The notes beneath the pieces are model-generated. The model did no database searches. It was not told where the DNA came from and saw nothing but the letters and a program-made list of their open reading frames with translations. A program made the position numbers and the translations under genes. From BMS3Abin12 sp964487445 (lineage in GTDB: Bacteria; Pseudomonadota; Gammaproteobacteria; 21-64-14), in the NCBI GenBank assembly GCA_964487445.1, contig CAZAQG010000090.1, positions 1-8,571 of the forward strand: a stretch of DNA of 8,571 nt, given 5' to 3'. Positions 5,719 through 8,571 of the stretch are shown here, in pieces; within the stretch, counting starts at the first letter, position 1; every line of letters starts with the position of its first letter.

Positions 5719-5724
5719 TATAAT
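5719..5724 (+). promoter_or_regulatory. Perfect -10 hexamer abutting the uvrC start codon
   Basis: TATAAT is exact and ends 6 nt before the ATG at 5731. If used, transcription would start at or within a base or two of the ATG, giving a leaderless uvrC message. This agrees with the absence of any purine-rich ribosome site before this ATG (the preceding bases are GCCGCC). No -35 hexamer is recognisable in the very GC-rich sequence 16-18 bp upstream. Confidence 0.5.
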
Positions 5725-5730
5725 GCCGCC

Positions 5731-7581
5731 ATGGCGAAAGCCGGGGTCGAAGAAGCATTTGAGCCGCGCGCCTTCCTGCGCACGGTCCCGCACCGTCCGG
5801 GGGTCTACCGGATGGTGGGTGCCGGTGCCCGGGTGCTCTACGTGGGAAAGGCGTGCGACCTGCGCAAGCGCGTGGCGAGCTACTTCCGCGCAACCGCGAG
5901 CAACGGAAAGACGCGCGTGATGCTTGCGCAGATGCGCCGGGTGGAGGTCACCGTCACCCATACCGAGGCCGAGGCGCTGCTTCTCGAGAACCACCTGATC
6001 AAGGATCTGCGCCCCCGCTACAATATCCTGCTGCGCGACGACAAGAGTTATCCGTATATCCGCATGTCCACCGACGACGAATACCCGCGCCTCACCTTCC
6101 ACCGCGGCTCGAAACGTGCGCCGGGGCGCTACTTCGGTCCGTATCCCTCGGCGCACGCGGTGCGCGAGAGCCTGAATCTGCTGCAGAAGATCTTCCAGGT
6201 ACGCCAGTGCGAGGACGGCTTCTTTCGCAACCGCTCGCGCCCGTGCCTGCAGTACCAGATCGGGCGCTGTTCGGGGCCGTGCGCGGGTAGGGTGGAGCCG
6301 GCGCGCTACCGCGAGGACGTGGAACGCACGCTGCGCTTCCTGGAAGGGAGGGGCGACACGGTGATCGAGGAACTGGCGCAGCGCATGGAAGAGGCCGCGG
6401 CGCGTCTCGACTACGAGGAGGCGGCGCGCTGCCGGGACCGTATCGCGAGCCTGCGCCGCGTGTGCGAGCGCCAGTACGTAAGCGGCGAGGGCGGCGACCT
6501 CGATCTCGTGGCCGCCGCGGTGCGCGGCGGCGCGGCGAGTGTACAGGTGTTCTTCGTGCGCGGGGGGCGCAACCTCGGCAACAAGGAGTTCACGCCGCGG
6601 GTCCCGGAGGGCGCGGACGCCGGGGAGGTTCTCGGTGCGTTCCTCTCCCAGTACTACGCGGCACGCGAAGCGCCCGGAGAAATTCCCGGTGAGATCCTGG
6701 TCAATGCGGTCCCGGAGGAGCCGGAGCTGCTCGAGCGGGTGCTCGCGGCGCGTGCCGGCCACCGGGTTGCGATCTCCTCCCGGGTGCGCGGCGAACGCGC
6801 CCGCTGGTTGCGCATGGCGGCGCTCAATGCCGAACAGGCGGTGGGCATGCGCCTGTCGAGCCGCGCGGGCATGGCCGATCGCCTCGAGTCGCTGCGCGAG
6901 GCCCTGGCGCTCGAGGAGACGCCGCAGCGGCTGGAGTGCTTCGATATCAGCCACACGATGGGCGAGGCGGCCACCGCCTCGTGCGTGGTGTTCAACGCCG
7001 CCGGAGCCCTGAAGTCCGATTATCGGCGCTTCAATCTGCGCGGCATCGCTCCCGGCGACGACTACGCGGCGATGTATCAGGCGGTGAGTCGGCGCTACAC
7101 GCGTATCCGCCGCGGCGAGGCGCCGCTGCCGGACGTGCTGTTCATCGACGGGGGGCGTGGCCAGGTCGAGCAGGCGCGGCGCGTGCTGGAGGAGTTGCAG
7201 ATCGGCGGGGTGGCGCTGTTCGGTATCGCCAAGGGCGAGGCCCGGCGCCCGGGCGCCGAGGTTCTGTACCGCGCAGGCGGCGGTGTGCCGCTGCTGCCGG
7301 CACCGGACTCACCGGCCCTGCACCTCATCCAGCAGATCCGCGACGAGGCGCATCGCTTCGCCGTCACCGGGCATCGGCAGCGTCGCGCCCGCGCGCGCAA
7401 CGTTTCATCGCTGGAGTCGATCCCGGGGGTCGGGCCAACGCGTCGCCGGCGCCTGTTGCGCCAATTCGGCGGCCTGCGCGAGGTGGCGCGCGCCGGCGTG
7501 GACGATCTGGCGGGCGTGGTCGGCATCAGCCGCGCGCTCGCGCAGCGCATCTACGATTCGCTGCACGCAGTGGAGCCCTGA
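5731..7581 (+). CDS. uvrC: UvrABC system protein C (excinuclease subunit)
   Basis: A 616-residue nucleotide excision repair nuclease that makes both incisions around a lesion once UvrB is loaded. The GIY-YIG domain is at about 20-100 (PGVYRM with Y26, LYVGKACDLRKRV with Y37 and R47, then THTEAEALLLENHLIK at 77-90). A Cys-rich segment with CLQYQIGRCSGPC follows. The UVR (UvrB-binding) motif is at about 211-245. The RNase H-like nuclease domain carries D405 (CFDISH), D473 (FIDGGRGQ) and H541 (DEAHRFA). A double helix-hairpin-helix occupies about 561-612. Length and order match E. coli UvrC (610 aa). The ATG at 5731 gives the expected distance to the conserved FLRTVP-x-x-PGVY block. A longer in-frame start at 5632 would run through the inverted repeat and lacks family support. 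pgsA begins 5 nt after the stop codon. Confidence 0.97.
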   Translation: MAKAGVEEAFEPRAFLRTVPHRPGVYRMVGAGARVLYVGKACDLRKRVASYFRATASNGKTRVMLAQMRRVEVTVTHTEAEALLLENHLIKDLRPRYNILLRDDKSYPYIRMSTDDEYPRLTFHRGSKRAPGRYFGPYPSAHAVRESLNLLQKIFQVRQCEDGFFRNRSRPCLQYQIGRCSGPCAGRVEPARYREDVERTLRFLEGRGDTVIEELAQRMEEAAARLDYEEAARCRDRIASLRRVCERQYVSGEGGDLDLVAAAVRGGAASVQVFFVRGGRNLGNKEFTPRVPEGADAGEVLGAFLSQYYAAREAPGEIPGEILVNAVPEEPELLERVLAARAGHRVAISSRVRGERARWLRMAALNAEQAVGMRLSSRAGMADRLESLREALALEETPQRLECFDISHTMGEAATASCVVFNAAGALKSDYRRFNLRGIAPGDDYAAMYQAVSRRYTRIRRGEAPLPDVLFIDGGRGQVEQARRVLEELQIGGVALFGIAKGEARRPGAEVLYRAGGGVPLLPAPDSPALHLIQQIRDEAHRFAVTGHRQRRARARNVSSLESIPGVGPTRRRRLLRQFGGLREVARAGVDDLAGVVGISRALAQRIYDSLHAVEP

Positions 7582-7586
7582 GCACG

Positions 7587-8147
7587 ATGAGGTGGAATCT
7601 TCCCAACCTGCTGACCTCGCTGCGCATCCTGTTGATCCCGGTGTTCGTGCTGGTCTACTACCTCCCGTTCCAGGGGGCGCGCGCCGCCTGCGCCGTGTTG
7701 TTCGCGGTCGCCTCGGCGACCGACTGGCTGGACGGTTTCCTCGCCCGGCGCCTCGGGCAGACCTCGCACTTCGGGGCGTTCCTCGATCCGGTCGCCGACA
7801 AGCTCATGGTCGCCGTGACCCTGGTGCTGCTGGTGCAGGACGATCCGCACTTCGTCTTCGTGCTCCCGGCGATGGTCATTATCGGACGCGAGATCGCCAT
7901 CTCGGCCTTGCGCGAGTGGATGGCGCACATCGGTAAGCGCATGCGCGTCGCGGTCACGCTGGTCGCCAAGTTCAAGACCGCGGTACAGATGGCGGCACTG
8001 GTACTGCTGCTCTACAAGTATTCGATCGGCCCCTTCCCGACCTACGCGGTGGGATTGCTGCTGCTGTACGTCGCCGCGGTGCTGACCCTGTGGTCGATGT
8101 TCGTATACCTGCGCGCGGCGTGGCCGGCGATAGGCGCCGAGCGCTGA
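7587..8147 (+). CDS. pgsA: CDP-diacylglycerol-glycerol-3-phosphate 3-phosphatidyltransferase
   Basis: A 186-residue integral membrane enzyme that joins CDP-diacylglycerol and glycerol-3-phosphate to form phosphatidylglycerol phosphate, the committed step to phosphatidylglycerol and cardiolipin. The N terminus MRWNLPNLLTSLRILLIPVF is typical of PgsA. The CDP-alcohol phosphotransferase signature D-G-x2-A-R-x8-G-x3-D-x3-D is complete: D49, G50, A53, R54, G63, D67, D71. Several hydrophobic helices follow, including IIGREIAISALREW, which is also typical of the family. Length is close to E. coli PgsA (182 aa). It starts 5 nt after the uvrC stop, with GGAG (7572-7575) inside the uvrC end, so the two are almost certainly cotranscribed, as in E. 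coli. No clear intrinsic terminator follows. Confidence 0.96.
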   Translation: MRWNLPNLLTSLRILLIPVFVLVYYLPFQGARAACAVLFAVASATDWLDGFLARRLGQTSHFGAFLDPVADKLMVAVTLVLLVQDDPHFVFVLPAMVIIGREIAISALREWMAHIGKRMRVAVTLVAKFKTAVQMAALVLLLYKYSIGPFPTYAVGLLLLYVAAVLTLWSMFVYLRAAWPAIGAER

Positions 8148-8200
8148 GGGGCGCCGGCGGGCGCGCCCGGGATGGATCCGCCCCGACCCGCCAGTCCACC

Positions 8201-8228
8201 TTGACAGCCGGGAGGGCGCGGCTACAAT
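8201..8228 (+). promoter_or_regulatory. Sigma70-type promoter of tRNA-Gly
   Basis: A perfect -35 TTGACA (8201-8206) and a near-perfect -10 TACAAT (8223-8228) are separated by 16 bp. Transcription should start near 8235, a few bases before the mature tRNA-Gly 5' end at 8241. This is the strongest promoter-like sequence in the window and makes the tRNA independent of the uvrC-pgsA transcript. Confidence 0.85.
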
Positions 8229-8240
8229 GATCCATCCTGC

Positions 8241-8316
<76 letters not shown>

Positions 8317-8407
8317 GGTCCTTCCCCCACTCCCCGATGTGATCCCGCCCGGCACATATGCGCGCCGGAGATCGGATACACGGGCCGGCGACCGATCGGC
8401 GCGGGTG

Positions 8408-8436
8408 TGGACCACCGCAGAGGCTCTTGCTATCAT
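8408..8436 (+). promoter_or_regulatory. Candidate promoter of tRNA-Cys
   Basis: TGCTATCAT (8428-8436) is an extended -10 (TG-N-TATCAT). TGGACC at 8408-8413 matches the -35 consensus at four of six positions with a 17-bp spacer. The start would be near 8443, about 50 nt before the tRNA. Read-through from tRNA-Gly is also possible, as the 179 bp between the two tRNAs contain no clear terminator or gene. Confidence 0.55.
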
Positions 8437-8495
8437 CGCGACCCCGTCGGCCCCCCCTCCCCGGGGCCGCGCCGGCGCCCAACCGTGCGCCCTCC

Positions 8496-8569
8496 GGCTA
8501 GGTGGCAGAGTGGTTATGCAGCGGCCTGCAAAGCCGTCCATCCCGGTTCGATTCCGGGCCTAGCCTCCA
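8496..8569 (+). tRNA. tRNA-Cys (anticodon GCA)
   Basis: A complete 74-nt tRNA ending two bases before the window edge. The acceptor stem GGCTAGG (8496-8502) pairs with CCTAGCC (8559-8565), followed by T8566 and an encoded CCA (8567-8569). The anticodon loop CTGCAAA gives GCA at 8528-8530, reading UGC and UGU. The T arm has GGTTCGATTCC. It corresponds by position to E. coli cysT; in E. coli leuZ follows, which would lie outside this window. Confidence 0.97.
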
Positions 8570-8571
8570 TA

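Noticed and set aside
5608..6954. A 448-codon minus-strand open frame opposite uvrC.
   Set aside because: It is the antisense shadow of a fully convincing uvrC, His/Arg/Ala-rich and without recognisable motifs.
8148..8200. GC-rich palindromic runs such as GGGCGCGCCC after pgsA, considered as a terminator.
   Set aside because: There is no T run after any stem, and alternating G/C sequence produces such palindromes often.

Overview
The window looks like a chromosomal segment of a GC-rich gammaproteobacterium. The main reason is the gene order uvrY(gacA)-like regulator, uvrC, pgsA, tRNA-Gly(GCC), tRNA-Cys(GCA), which matches the uvrY-uvrC-pgsA-glyW-cysT block known from Escherichia coli and relatives. 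A YccA-type Bax-inhibitor-1 protein, closest by eye to the gammaproteobacterial YccA, agrees with this. I cannot name genus or family from sequence alone.

Layout. Positions 1-500 hold no intact gene. They contain a nested set of three copies of an 11-bp palindromic unit (about 132-185), a decayed ISL3-type transposase fragment on the minus strand (183-367, possibly with an IS end near 440), and the intrinsic terminator of the next gene. yccA follows on the minus strand (501-1172). A tRNA-Ser(TGA) gene (1331-1418) reads to the right, then a two-gene unit of a small SHOCT membrane protein (1514-1750) overlapping a SAM-dependent methyltransferase (1743-2417). Next come two tandem LuxR-type response regulators (2487-3131 and 3348-3986) that align end to end without a gap. 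The first is a UvrY/GacA-type regulator with its phospho-acceptor Asp. The second has lost that Asp. A thioredoxin-fold plus NHL-propeller protein resembling NHLRC2 (4088-5539) sits between the regulators and uvrC. A long imperfect inverted repeat (5558-5649) fills part of the gap before uvrC (5731-7581). pgsA (7587-8147) is tightly packed behind uvrC, and tRNA-Gly (8241-8316) and tRNA-Cys (8496-8569) close the window, each with its own recognisable sigma70-type promoter.

How the genes fit together. uvrC (nucleotide excision repair) and pgsA (phosphatidylglycerol phosphate synthesis) probably share a transcript. UvrY/GacA regulators normally act with a BarA/GacS kinase on Csr/Rsm small RNAs; no kinase or such RNA is visible here. 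The insertion of a second, apparently phosphorylation-independent regulator and of the NHLRC2-like gene into this locus is the most distinctive local feature. I do not see a clearly new multi-gene system. The best leads are the degenerate receiver paralogue, the apparently leaderless uvrC start and the two unexplained inverted-repeat structures.
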